From a virus, in IMG/VR virus record IMGVR_UViG_3300000364_000025, positions 1-37,880 of that record: a stretch of DNA of 37,880 nucleotides; one strand, 5' to 3'. The translations under genes and the position numbers were made by a program. The notes beneath the pieces were generated by a model, which had not been told where the DNA came from, made no database searches, and saw nothing but the letters and a program-made list of their open reading frames with translations. Shown here piece by piece: positions 27,512-35,786 of the stretch. Position 1 is the first letter of the stretch. Each line of letters opens with the position of its first letter.

Positions 27512-28815
27512 GAAAGCTTTTACTCGCTCTATTGCTGTTGCCGGGGGTGTGTTTTGGGCAGGAGTCGATCACGCGTGTGCCGAAGGGAACGCTGCCACTC
27601 GGAACGACAACGATTGGCAGACTGACACAGTACACAAATCAAATTCTGTTTGGCTACGGGGCGCTAATCACTAACACGGTGGCCGTTGCCAATCCGGTTC
27701 CCAGCTTCCCCATGCAGCTTTATAACGGTGCGAGAATTTATGGGTTGACCGTGCTCAACACCGACACCGATCCGACCAAGACTTCCGCCGCACTCGGCTT
27801 TAACGGCACGGTTGGAACTCCGACCGGGACAAAGTTTGAAGTCCACGATCTCACTGTGACCGGGGCGACCTATGCGGTTCACATGTATGCCAGCAACAAT
27901 TTCGGCTCGGACTGGTACAACTGTCGCCTATTTGCGAACTACATCCCAATCGTGTGCGGCAGCGGCACAAATAAATTTTGGAATTGCATCTTTGCCAGTG
28001 ACGGCCCTTCCGAGTATAGCGGCGCAGCCAATGGCGCGTATCAAAGCTATGGCTTTGCCTGTGACGGATTTCACGGCCCGGACACGTCGTCAACCAACTG
28101 GCTTTTTGATTGCATCATCAGATCCAAAAATTCCATGGGCACGAATGGCTCTTTGTTGGCGGCCACCATCGGCCTTGAAGTTGAGTTCCAGGCGAACTGT
28201 GTGTTGAACGGATGCATTATTGATGTGGCTGACAAAACGGGGCAGCTTTACCAAACCACGGCTATCAACTTCATCGAGGACAACGAGCGGGCAGAGCTGA
28301 ACGGGTGCACGATTTATTGGGGTGGCGGGACCAATGGCAGCGACGTGGTTGCCACAACCCTCGGATCGGGCGCAACCAACAATGTGCTCGTGCTCAACAA
28401 CACCTTTTACTACCCGACAACCAACGGCGTGTGCATTGATAACGGCTTGTGCCCGGTCTACGTCTCTGGTGGAAACTGGGTTCCAGCCAACTTTACACAC
28501 CCTGAAAAAGTCGTCTGGAGCATTCCGCCTTGGGGCACAACGGCAGTGATGACAAATAGCTACGTCACCAATATCACGATTGACTTTCCTTCAACCGCAA
28601 CCGCGACTTCATCGGACGTTAACTCCGGGATACCGAGCCTAAAAAGCAACGACTTCGTGACCGTGATGACGCCTTTTGCGGTGCGGACCAATACGGCGTT
28701 TGTCTATGCCTGGATGAGTAACGCTACGTGCTGGATCAGCCTTCAGAATTACAAAGGATCGAACATTGATCCCCCCCCGGCAATTTTCCCGGTGAAAGTT
28801 GAGCAGTTCAAATAA
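27508..28815 (+). CDS. secreted beta-helix protein (tailspike- or fibre-like)
   Basis: A 435-residue protein with a Sec signal (MRKLLLALLLLPGVCFGQ). The body has repeated short strands with an aligned N-x-C pattern: FWNCIFAS, WLFDCIIRS, VLNGCIIDV, ELNGCTIYW, LVLNNTFYY. This suggests a right-handed parallel beta helix, the fold of many tailspikes and polysaccharide lyases. No catalytic set is obvious. The signal peptide is not expected for a tailspike. Coupled to the preceding gene by ATGA. Confidence 0.6.
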   Translation: MRKLLLALLLLPGVCFGQESITRVPKGTLPLGTTTIGRLTQYTNQILFGYGALITNTVAVANPVPSFPMQLYNGARIYGLTVLNTDTDPTKTSAALGFNGTVGTPTGTKFEVHDLTVTGATYAVHMYASNNFGSDWYNCRLFANYIPIVCGSGTNKFWNCIFASDGPSEYSGAANGAYQSYGFACDGFHGPDTSSTNWLFDCIIRSKNSMGTNGSLLAATIGLEVEFQANCVLNGCIIDVADKTGQLYQTTAINFIEDNERAELNGCTIYWGGGTNGSDVVATTLGSGATNNVLVLNNTFYYPTTNGVCIDNGLCPVYVSGGNWVPANFTHPEKVVWSIPPWGTTAVMTNSYVTNITIDFPSTATATSSDVNSGIPSLKSNDFVTVMTPFAVRTNTAFVYAWMSNATCWISLQNYKGSNIDPPPAIFPVKVEQFK

Positions 28816-28846
28816 CGACGTACCAACCTGAAACCCCCAATGAGTT

Positions 28847-29143
28847 TTGAAAGAATCCCTGACGGAACAACGACTCGAGCAAATGAATGCCCGCCTGTTC
28901 GCTTTGGAGGGACGGATGGGCACATTTGAAAGCGTGGCGGTCGTCGAGGGCAAAGCCCGCAAGGAATTGCTCGAAACCATCGTGAAAAACCAAACCGAAG
29001 CCCAAAAACGGTATGAGGAAGATCGCGCCAACCAGGACAAACGTACCCGGGCCCTGGAAGTCAAATTTGCCGTTGGCGTCGGGCTGATCATCGCCACCAA
29101 AGCAGCCTTGGAACTCGTGCCTATTCTCCTGCACAAATTATGA
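28847..29143 (+). CDS. XhlA-like holin-associated protein (coiled coil plus membrane helix)
   Basis: A 98-residue protein. It has a charged coiled coil (LTEQRLEQMNARLFALEGRM, then RKELLETIVKNQTEAQKRYE) and one C-terminal membrane helix (FAVGVGLIIATKAALELVPI). This is the plan of XhlA proteins that accompany holins. The start is a TTG at 28847; ATG 28883 (MNARLFALEG) is an alternative. It overlaps the holin-like gene by four bases. Confidence 0.6.
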   Translation: MKESLTEQRLEQMNARLFALEGRMGTFESVAVVEGKARKELLETIVKNQTEAQKRYEEDRANQDKRTRALEVKFAVGVGLIIATKAALELVPILLHKL

Positions 29144-29472
29144 AGAACTGGCGTAGCACAATCAGCGGGACCTGTGCCGCGGTGGGCGTGACCCTCTTTG
29201 GCATGCCGCTCGTGTGCTCGCAGTTCTCTGGCCCGATCTCCAATGTCATCCCACAGGACTGGTACAAATGGATGATCCTCAGTGGCATCCTGTTCAACGT
29301 GCTCGGGGTGTTCTTCGGCCACTTGTTTGCCGCCGACGCCAAAGCCGTCAACAACCTGAAAGAACAGGTCCAGGAGAACTCCGACGCACTCAGGACGGGC
29401 GACACCAGCTATGTCCGTTGTGCTGATGGCCAACGCCCGGGCCCCGATGTTGCAATCAATCCCAAACCATGA
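29140..29472 (+). CDS. holin-like protein with two membrane helices
   Basis: A 110-residue protein. Helix 1 covers about residues 8-26 (SGTCAAVGVTLFGMPL), helix 2 about 44-64 (WMILSGILFNVLGVFFGHLF), and the tail is charged. The size and two-helix plan fit class II holins, which perforate the inner membrane at lysis. No sequence match is certain. It lies in a cassette with an XhlA-like protein and a lipoprotein. Confidence 0.6.
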   Translation: MKNWRSTISGTCAAVGVTLFGMPLVCSQFSGPISNVIPQDWYKWMILSGILFNVLGVFFGHLFAADAKAVNNLKEQVQENSDALRTGDTSYVRCADGQRPGPDVAINPKP

Positions 29473-29924
29473 AGAACCTGATTTTACCGTTGCTGTTGCT
29501 GGCCCTCGCGGGCTGCGCCTCCGTCGCTCCCAATGCTGACCCGATCGAGGTTCGCGCCGAACAATCCATCAGTGTAGCGGCTGACACGATGGATCTGTTT
29601 ATCGCGCTGGAATACGATCACCAACTCTTGATCGAGGACAAAGCCCCTGAGGTACACCAGTTCGCCGAATGGTTACGGACCTACATTCCGTACCCAGGAG
29701 CGCCCAGCGGCCAACTGCAACGCGGTTTGGTGTTCATCCAACAGGCAACGGACGCCCGACGGACGTACAAGGCACTACGAACCATCGAAAACCAGAACAA
29801 ATTGACTGCGGCCCTGGCTGCGCTCGAGCAGGTTTTGAACAGCATCCAGTCTCACCTGTTATCGGCTCAGGCACTCACTAAACCAGGACCGCTCACCGCA
29901 CCTGCCCCCGGACTCAAATTCTAA
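29469..29924 (+). CDS. small lipoprotein, outer-spanin candidate
   Basis: A 151-residue protein with a lipobox LAGC at residues 13-16 after a hydrophobic signal (LILPLLLLALAGC). The mature part is helical and ends in a Pro-rich tail (LTKPGPLTAPAPGL), which is common in outer-membrane spanins (Rz1). It is the third gene of the lysis-like cassette. No matching inner spanin is certain, although the next small gene has one N-terminal helix. Host lipoprotein function cannot be excluded. Confidence 0.6.
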   Translation: MKNLILPLLLLALAGCASVAPNADPIEVRAEQSISVAADTMDLFIALEYDHQLLIEDKAPEVHQFAEWLRTYIPYPGAPSGQLQRGLVFIQQATDARRTYKALRTIENQNKLTAALAALEQVLNSIQSHLLSAQALTKPGPLTAPAPGLKF

Positions 29925-29928
29925 TGTT

Positions 29929-30120
29929 ATGGACCCACTCACGATCATCGCTCTTATCACGGCTTCCCTGACGACCATCGAACAACTGACGGCTTTTCTT
30001 GAGAAGCTTCGGGCTACTTCCCAGCAAAGCGGCGAGTGGACCGAGGAACAGGAGAAAGCCTTTAACGACCTGCAAGCGCAACGCGCCGCCTCCCCACGAT
30101 GGCAACCAAAAGGAAAATAA
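29929..30120 (+). CDS. small membrane-anchored phage protein
   Basis: A 63-residue protein with a hydrophobic start (MDPLTIIALITASLTTIEQL) and a soluble end (GEWTEEQEKAFNDLQAQ). I recall similar small proteins in phage lysis or tail regions, without a clear function. It might be an inner spanin-like partner of the lipoprotein. It overlaps the next gene by 22 bases. Confidence 0.55.
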   Translation: MDPLTIIALITASLTTIEQLTAFLEKLRATSQQSGEWTEEQEKAFNDLQAQRAASPRWQPKGK

Positions 30121-30719
30121 CCCGCCGCAAGCGGAAGAATCTGATCGACCTGATTATGAGCTACGGAGTCTTGAAAGGTGCCTGGGCGGCCGACCTGCTG
30201 AAGAAGCTTATCAAGCGGCTCAAGCTCTGGCTCGTGTTGGCCTTGCTCTGTGGTTCTGCGCGCGCGGGAGTTATCAACCTGCCTGCGGTCGTGACGAGCA
30301 CGAATACAAATTGCGTAACGGTGTATTTCGATCCGGTGCCCGGTGCATGGGGTTACAAGGTGCAATGGAACGACACCAACGAAATCACAGTTAGTAATCT
30401 GTGCTGGATCAACATCTGCGGCCAGAACCTTGGGGCCAACTACACAGTGATAGCGTTCAACGGCTTTGGGGTAAGCGACGGGGTAAGCGGGTTGATGACC
30501 AACAAATTCCATCCGCCACTGTCGCCGCCTGTGTCCAACGTGCTCGTGATGACCACCGTTCTGGCCACTAACAATTCACTGAACGGCAAATGGCAGGATG
30601 CCGTAAAATACCCTCCCGTAACGCTCACCAACCCAGCCGGGAACCTCGTTGCTCGCCCCTACTCCAAGATCGATTTCGTATCAACCCAACAGCCGAGCAA
30701 AACCGTGATTCTGCCATGA
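30099..30719 (+). CDS. protein with a basic N-terminus, internal signal and fibronectin-III-like domain
   Basis: A 206-residue protein. Residues 1-40 are strongly basic (KRKITRRKRKNLIDLIMSYG). Residues 42-56 (KLWLVLALLCGSARA) look like a Sec signal with a cleavage site after ARA. Residues 65-125 (CVTVYFDPVPGAWGYKVQWN) resemble a fibronectin-III domain, common on phage surface proteins. The long basic lead before the signal is unusual. It may be a membrane-anchored (type II) protein. Confidence 0.55.
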   Translation: MATKRKITRRKRKNLIDLIMSYGVLKGAWAADLLKKLIKRLKLWLVLALLCGSARAGVINLPAVVTSTNTNCVTVYFDPVPGAWGYKVQWNDTNEITVSNLCWINICGQNLGANYTVIAFNGFGVSDGVSGLMTNKFHPPLSPPVSNVLVMTTVLATNNSLNGKWQDAVKYPPVTLTNPAGNLVARPYSKIDFVSTQQPSKTVILP

Positions 30720-30985
30720 CCATCTACCCGGAAAATCATCGGCAAATGCAGGTGCTGCAACTGGTGGCGTGGGATTGTCCACTAAAGGAAGTGGCCCGCA
30801 AGCTTCGCATCTCGGTCAAGACCGTTGAATACCACTGGGCGAATTTGCGGAGGGTTGGAATCACTACTCCAATAAAAGCGTTCAAGGCTTGGCGGTTGGT
30901 GAAGCTCGCGCGTGCGTGCGAACGGCGCCGCCGACTGTTCTACAACCAAGATTGGTACAATCAGCAGATTTCAAAGCTGCTATGA
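30716..30985 (+). CDS. stand-alone LuxR/GerE-type HTH protein
   Basis: An 89-residue protein. Residues 8-48 (QMQVLQLVAWDCPLKEVARK, LRISVKTVEYHWANLRRVG) form a GerE-type helix-turn-helix, the DNA-binding half of LuxR regulators, with no receiver or ligand domain. The end is basic (CERRRRLFYNQDW). It could switch late genes or act on host promoters. It sits oddly among virion genes. Overlaps both neighbours. Confidence 0.75.
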   Translation: MTIYPENHRQMQVLQLVAWDCPLKEVARKLRISVKTVEYHWANLRRVGITTPIKAFKAWRLVKLARACERRRRLFYNQDWYNQQISKLL

Positions 30986-31182
30986 GAACCCTTGGCGCCA
31001 TCCTCGATAAAGCCCAGTCCCGCGGCTGGTTTCAGGCCCGACGGCTGGCGGTCAGGCTGACCAAAACCGAGCGCCAGGCGCACAGACGGGAAGCACGCTA
31101 TCAGACCACCGAACGAGAAATAGAAAGGCAGAGACAGTGCCCACTTACGAATATTACGACAGCACAACCGGCAAGACCGTAG
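30982..31182 (+). CDS. small basic protein
   Basis: A 66-residue, very basic protein (RGWFQARRLAVRLTKTERQA, ARYQTTEREIERQRQ). It is coupled to the HTH gene and overlaps the next gene by 46 bases in another frame. Unrecognised. The long overlap weakens the case that its end is functional. Confidence 0.45.
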   Translation: MRTLGAILDKAQSRGWFQARRLAVRLTKTERQAHRREARYQTTEREIERQRQCPLTNITTAQPARP

Positions 31183-32225
31183 AGCTGCAACGCCGGATTG
31201 CCGAGCGCGACAACGTACCGCCGCATCTGAAGCGGATCGTAGCGCCGAACATCGGCGGCCAAGGGTTCATGGGGCGCGATTGCTGCCGGGAACCGGGTGT
31301 TGACGAAGCTGTCCCAAAAGCCTTTCGTGAGATGGAATTGCAAGGGCACAGTCACCACGACATTTGCCGACAAGCAGGCTTCTCCGTTGACCACATCAAA
31401 CGAACTTGGAACTTCCTTGCCTTCCTCGTGGCCATGCTGGCGTTGAGCGCCGGGGCTGCGGATCTTACGCAGGGGTATATCTTTACCGATCAGGAGCACG
31501 TTACCGCGTCGAAGATGAACGCGATCGCGGGCAGTGCAACGATCAACGCCGGGTTCATCACAGCCAAGTCAGCAGCGACCCCAGCCGCCGACGGTAGCGA
31601 TCAGTTTGTGGTAAGCCAGGGTGGAACACTGAAGCGGATGACGATGACGGTTCTGCTCGCCAACACGAACCTGATCAACAATCCGTCGGAAGCAACCACC
31701 GTGTTGACCAACGATTACGTTTTAGTGCTCGAAAACGGCACCTTGGTTAAAGCCCAAATCGGCACGCTGCTGAGCAAGATCGCTGGTTTCGTCACGAGCA
31801 GCACCACTCCGAACACCAACAACTATATTTTCACGGCGAACAACGGGGCCACCGCGCAATACGCTTCAGTCCCGGGAATTGGTGGCTATTCGTTTACGGC
31901 TGGCCCGTCAAATCTCGCTGCCAAGGGAACCTTTACCGTAAACATCGCGCACGGCTTTGCGGGCAAGCCCCAGGATGTCAGGGCTGTGCTGGTATGCACA
32001 ACGGCTGAGAACGGGTACTCCATCGGAGACGAAGTGGACGTGGCCAACGTGAGTTTGCAAGGTGGTGACGGTAATTCAGCCTTCATCCTCGTAGCCAACG
32101 CCACGACCCTTTATCTGCACGGCTTGGGGGCCTATGCCATGGCCAACCGCGGGACCTTCGTTTACGGCAACGCGAACACCAATAACTGGCAGGCCAAAGT
32201 GTACGCCCGGTACTGGACCTACTGA
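31137..32225 (+). CDS. FmdB-like N-terminus fused in frame to a signal and a tail-fibre-like domain
   Basis: A 362-residue frame from GTG 31137. Residues 1-38 (MPTYEYYDSTTGKTVELQRR) resemble the FmdB regulatory domain but lack its zinc cysteines, and the part to about residue 91 (GFSVDHIKRTW) reads like a complete small phage protein. Then a signal-like hydrophobic stretch begins (NFLAFLVAMLALSAGAADL, cut near 108) and a fibre-like part (FTDQEHVTASKMNAIAGSAT) with Gly/Asn-rich strands to the end. Residue 87 is Ile (ATC), where a Met would give a perfect signal peptide start. Confidence 0.6.
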   Translation: MPTYEYYDSTTGKTVELQRRIAERDNVPPHLKRIVAPNIGGQGFMGRDCCREPGVDEAVPKAFREMELQGHSHHDICRQAGFSVDHIKRTWNFLAFLVAMLALSAGAADLTQGYIFTDQEHVTASKMNAIAGSATINAGFITAKSAATPAADGSDQFVVSQGGTLKRMTMTVLLANTNLINNPSEATTVLTNDYVLVLENGTLVKAQIGTLLSKIAGFVTSSTTPNTNNYIFTANNGATAQYASVPGIGGYSFTAGPSNLAAKGTFTVNIAHGFAGKPQDVRAVLVCTTAENGYSIGDEVDVANVSLQGGDGNSAFILVANATTLYLHGLGAYAMANRGTFVYGNANTNNWQAKVYARYWTY

Positions 32226-33212
32226 ATGAACCGCGCCGATCTCATCACCCAAATCTGCACGGGCGTAGATATGTCCGAGCAGGAAGACCAGGACGCTTGC
32301 GGGCTGTTCCTCTCTCAGAACGCCAAGCTTGTTTGGGGCCGGGCGATGTGGAAAGATTCAGTCGCCCAATTCACGAGCACAATCGGAGACGCCGGCGCCG
32401 GGATGACTACCGCTCTCTGGCTACCCTCTCGTGCAACCTTCCTTTGTCCAGCCATGGTTGACCGGGTGTTAGCCTGCCGATTGGATTCGCGGTATCTGAA
32501 CATCGAAGATCAAGGCGTCTATTTCCGGTTCGACATGGAAGTGTTCGACGTTCAAGGCATCCCGAGCCAGTTCCATCTGTTAAGCCCGTGCGTGTGGGAA
32601 TGGGACACAGCCGTAGCGGTACGCCTGGAAGCGAGCGAACAAGACCCGAGCTTATCCGCAGTAGTGGATTACCTGAGCACTGACAATTTCACGGTGACAC
32701 GGGCGACAGTGGCCGGGACGGATTTCGGTCAGGACTTCGCCACCACGCTACGGATCGACGCGATGACAAAGCAGGTTACAGATGGGTCAGCGATCATCGT
32801 GGACGACACCAACGAAGAGGAAGTGTTTGCCGTGGGTGCGAGCGATACCGCGGCGGCACTGCGCCAGCGTATTCGTTTGGTGAAAATCCCGACCGGCAAC
32901 AATACCTTGCGGGTCCTGGCAAAGGTCGTGATGCCGACGTTTACGGCCGATGCGGATAACCCACCGATCCGGGGTAGTGAAGATGTGCTGATCGCGCTGA
33001 CCCAGGCTGACATGTACCAACGGGAACACCAGGTAGGCAAAGCGGAAGCCAAAAAGCAGGAAGCCGCCGGCCATTACGAGAGCCTTTTCAGGCTCGAAAC
33101 CGTTCAGCAAGCGCACAACAAACGGTTGATACCTGATGATGGGTTCGGGGAGACCAACATGGGTGTTGGGGCTGGGTGGGATTGGGATTACGTGACTTCA
33201 AGCAAGATTTGA
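32226..33212 (+). CDS. tail adaptor-like protein
   Basis: A 328-residue protein following the fibre-like gene. It has a beta-rich body (VDRVLACRLDSRYLNIEDQG, VYFRFDMEVFDVQG, FHLLSPCVWEWDTAVAVRLE) and a helical end (VGKAEAKKQEAAGHYESLFR). In podoviruses, a protein of this size beside a beta-propeller protein forms the connector ring between portal and tail. No direct match is certain, so the role rests on size and order. Confidence 0.55.
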   Translation: MNRADLITQICTGVDMSEQEDQDACGLFLSQNAKLVWGRAMWKDSVAQFTSTIGDAGAGMTTALWLPSRATFLCPAMVDRVLACRLDSRYLNIEDQGVYFRFDMEVFDVQGIPSQFHLLSPCVWEWDTAVAVRLEASEQDPSLSAVVDYLSTDNFTVTRATVAGTDFGQDFATTLRIDAMTKQVTDGSAIIVDDTNEEEVFAVGASDTAAALRQRIRLVKIPTGNNTLRVLAKVVMPTFTADADNPPIRGSEDVLIALTQADMYQREHQVGKAEAKKQEAAGHYESLFRLETVQQAHNKRLIPDDGFGETNMGVGAGWDWDYVTSSKI

Positions 33213-33213
33213 A

Positions 33214-34815
33214 ATGGCACTGTACAACCAGGCGGTTGACGACGAACCGACAACGGAACGGTGTGAATCGTTCGGGGGCGGGATGGATGCCTTCTCCCCT
33301 CCGACTTTGCTGGCCCCAGACGCCTTTCAATACGGCGAAAACATAGTCTTACCGGATAACCTTCGAGCTCGGACACGACCGGGCGCAGACCGTTTTTGCG
33401 CAGCCTTCGCAGCCAAGATGCAGGGAGCACTCTACTTTGACACCCCGAGCCAGGAGAAATTGATCGTTGAATCGAATGACGCGTTTTCACTCGTGGACAG
33501 TTCAGCAGTCATCACGGCTTTGACGGGGTGGACCCCGGCAAGTGGGGCTGACTTCATTGCGGCTCAAGGGGTGGACAAAGCACTGTTCACAGACGGAACC
33601 ACGCTACGCCGGTACTCTGCAGGTACAGCCTTTGATGGTCCGTTCTCGGTTGGAAACGATGGCTCACCGCCGGCGGGGGCTTCGTTTGTGGTGTGGCACG
33701 CTGGCCGCATGTGGGCCATGGGTTTTTCCGGTTCAGTTGACGACGAAGCGTACCGGAACGATGCGATCTGGGCTTCAGCCCTCGGAGCGTACGGGGATGG
33801 TGATTGGAGCAAGACCGACCGCACTTTCCGAATCGGTCAAGGTGAAGGCGACCAGGTGATCGCCGCGGCTAGCCTGTGCTCAAGCGCCAAGGATGGGTTT
33901 ATTCTCGCCGTGGGCAAAGAGAACAGTATTTGGCTGGTGAACACGGACCCACGCCTGCAGATCACCAACTTTCAGGCAGCCATGGGCCCCGAGCAACAGA
34001 CTGACGGGATCGGGTTTTGTGGTAAACGTGCGTTCACCGTCCGTAAAGGCGATCTCTATTTCGCTAGCCCGGACAAGAACTTCTACAGCTTGGCCCGGAT
34101 GGACGCTGCAGCCTCGCAACACGTCGTTGGACCGGCCTTGTCACTCCCGATGAATCCTTACGTAGCGCGGATCAACTGGGACCATGACGACACGATCGCG
34201 GTCACGTCTTACGGCAATTACATTCTGTTCTCGGTGCCCCTGGACAGTGCGACCGCCCCTAACACGGTGATGGTGTTCAACGCCAATCTTCAGAAGTGGA
34301 TGGGCATATGGACGGGTTGGACGGCTAATTGCTGGGAGACGACACGCTTTAATGGGGTGCATAGGTTGATCCACGGTGATAGCGTAGGCAACGTGAGAGT
34401 CTGGAAAGATTACGCCGATGACGGCCTTGATGCCACCTACAAAGATGATGGGACGGACATACCCACAAAGCTATGGAGCAGGGCAATGCTGTTCGGTGAC
34501 GCCAACGTCAACAAAAGCGCCCAGAGAGCCCAAGCACGGTTCGGGGAAAGCAATGCGCTGGTGACGATCACAGCGGTAGCGGATAACGCGGACCTGAAAA
34601 GCTGGCAAGGTGACTTGCGGCAGGGCGCGCCGAATCTGCCGATTGATTTGCCGTTTGACCTCACGAGCGAAACCAACACCCCGATCACCAAACGGTTGAT
34701 CGGGTTGCGTAGATTCAACGAACTGTTTTTGAAAATCGAAAGCAGTTCAGGATGGTGGCAATTAAACAATTTGAGCCTGGCAGCGTTTCTGCGCTGCCTG
34801 AGAGGGGACGAGTAA
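33214..34815 (+). CDS. tail tube or hub protein, beta-propeller-like
   Basis: A 533-residue protein with repeated strand segments such as ALYFDTPSQEKLIVES, FVVWHAGRMWAMGF, DLYFASPDKNFYSLARM, and ILFSVPLDSATAPNTVMVFN. The repeated short blocks suggest a propeller, as in the tail hub proteins of short-tailed phages (T7 gp12-like). It begins one base after the previous stop and ends in an ATG overlap. No catalytic residues seen. Confidence 0.6.
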   Translation: MALYNQAVDDEPTTERCESFGGGMDAFSPPTLLAPDAFQYGENIVLPDNLRARTRPGADRFCAAFAAKMQGALYFDTPSQEKLIVESNDAFSLVDSSAVITALTGWTPASGADFIAAQGVDKALFTDGTTLRRYSAGTAFDGPFSVGNDGSPPAGASFVVWHAGRMWAMGFSGSVDDEAYRNDAIWASALGAYGDGDWSKTDRTFRIGQGEGDQVIAAASLCSSAKDGFILAVGKENSIWLVNTDPRLQITNFQAAMGPEQQTDGIGFCGKRAFTVRKGDLYFASPDKNFYSLARMDAAASQHVVGPALSLPMNPYVARINWDHDDTIAVTSYGNYILFSVPLDSATAPNTVMVFNANLQKWMGIWTGWTANCWETTRFNGVHRLIHGDSVGNVRVWKDYADDGLDATYKDDGTDIPTKLWSRAMLFGDANVNKSAQRAQARFGESNALVTITAVADNADLKSWQGDLRQGAPNLPIDLPFDLTSETNTPITKRLIGLRRFNELFLKIESSSGWWQLNNLSLAAFLRCLRGDE

Positions 34816-35786
34816 TGGGTGTACCTTTCCTGAGCACTTCAGCCCCGAAACCTCCGACGGTAGCGGAACAAGCCGATTATGGGATTCAGAGCGACATTCA
34901 GACCCAGCCCGACCTTTACAAGCTGCAATCAGCGATGGCCCTCGGCCAAAAGGTCACACTCAGCAACGGGCAAACCTACGATTTCACCGGCAAAGGGAAC
35001 GCGGACATAACCGGCGGTGTGTCTGACAAGATGGCGGCGACCCTCCTTCAGTTGATGAAGGAGAAAGACCCGACGCTGATTCAGCAAAGGTTAAACGAAC
35101 TCAAAGCCGCCGATCCGCAGGGTTACGCCGCAAGGCAACAGCTTTTCGATAAGATTCAGGAGAACGCCAAGCTCAACCCAAATTCCCCGGTATCGGCTGA
35201 CCTGCAACAGCAGCTACAGGATGAACTTTCAAAGGGGGCAGGGTTCAGCGACCCGAAACAGCAAGAGCAAGTACGGGAAGGTGTCCGGGGCCAACAATAT
35301 GCGAGCGGGATCACCCTCGGGAACGCTCCGACCAGCCAGGAGGCTAAAGCAGTCGTAAACGCCGGCGAATCCTTACAGAGTCAGAGACAGGCTAACGCCT
35401 TGAAGATTCTGGAAGCCGGTACGTCACCTGAAGATGTGGCGTATCAGAACTATCGGCGGGCGATTGGGAATGAAGGAGCGTTTGCGAACGGGACGAACCC
35501 AACGAGCCAGTTTGCTGACCTGAGCGCACCCGGGATGCAACAGCCGGTAGCGGGTGGACCTACGGCGGGGTTCAACTCGAATGCGGCGGGATCAGGCGCA
35601 GCCAACAGCATCTACAACAGTAGCTACAACTGGGCGAACAGTCAGACTAATCCATGGTTAGCCGGGATTGGGACCGCTGCGCAAGGGGTAGGTGCAGCAC
35701 AGTCAAACGGCTGGTTTGGACTGGGCCAGAACCAGAACCAACAACCGGGCAACACCTGGGTTAACAATGGTCAACGCGGCGGATGA
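34815..35786 (+). CDS. internal virion protein candidate
   Basis: A 323-residue protein, Gln/Asn/Ala-rich with helices (KPPTVAEQADYGIQSDIQTQ, QENAKLNPNSPVSADLQQQL) and a Gly/Asn-rich end. Such composition is typical of podovirus ejection proteins, although no family is recognised. ATG 34815 overlaps the previous TAA; a longer frame upstream would overlap the propeller gene. Confidence 0.5.
   Translation: MGVPFLSTSAPKPPTVAEQADYGIQSDIQTQPDLYKLQSAMALGQKVTLSNGQTYDFTGKGNADITGGVSDKMAATLLQLMKEKDPTLIQQRLNELKAADPQGYAARQQLFDKIQENAKLNPNSPVSADLQQQLQDELSKGAGFSDPKQQEQVREGVRGQQYASGITLGNAPTSQEAKAVVNAGESLQSQRQANALKILEAGTSPEDVAYQNYRRAIGNEGAFANGTNPTSQFADLSAPGMQQPVAGGPTAGFNSNAAGSGAANSIYNSSYNWANSQTNPWLAGIGTAAQGVGAAQSNGWFGLGQNQNQQPGNTWVNNGQRGG

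Noticed and set aside
27664-28500. Minus-strand frames opposite the beta-helix gene
   Set aside because: Composition is that of shadow frames, and the plus strand has a clear signal peptide and repeated strands.
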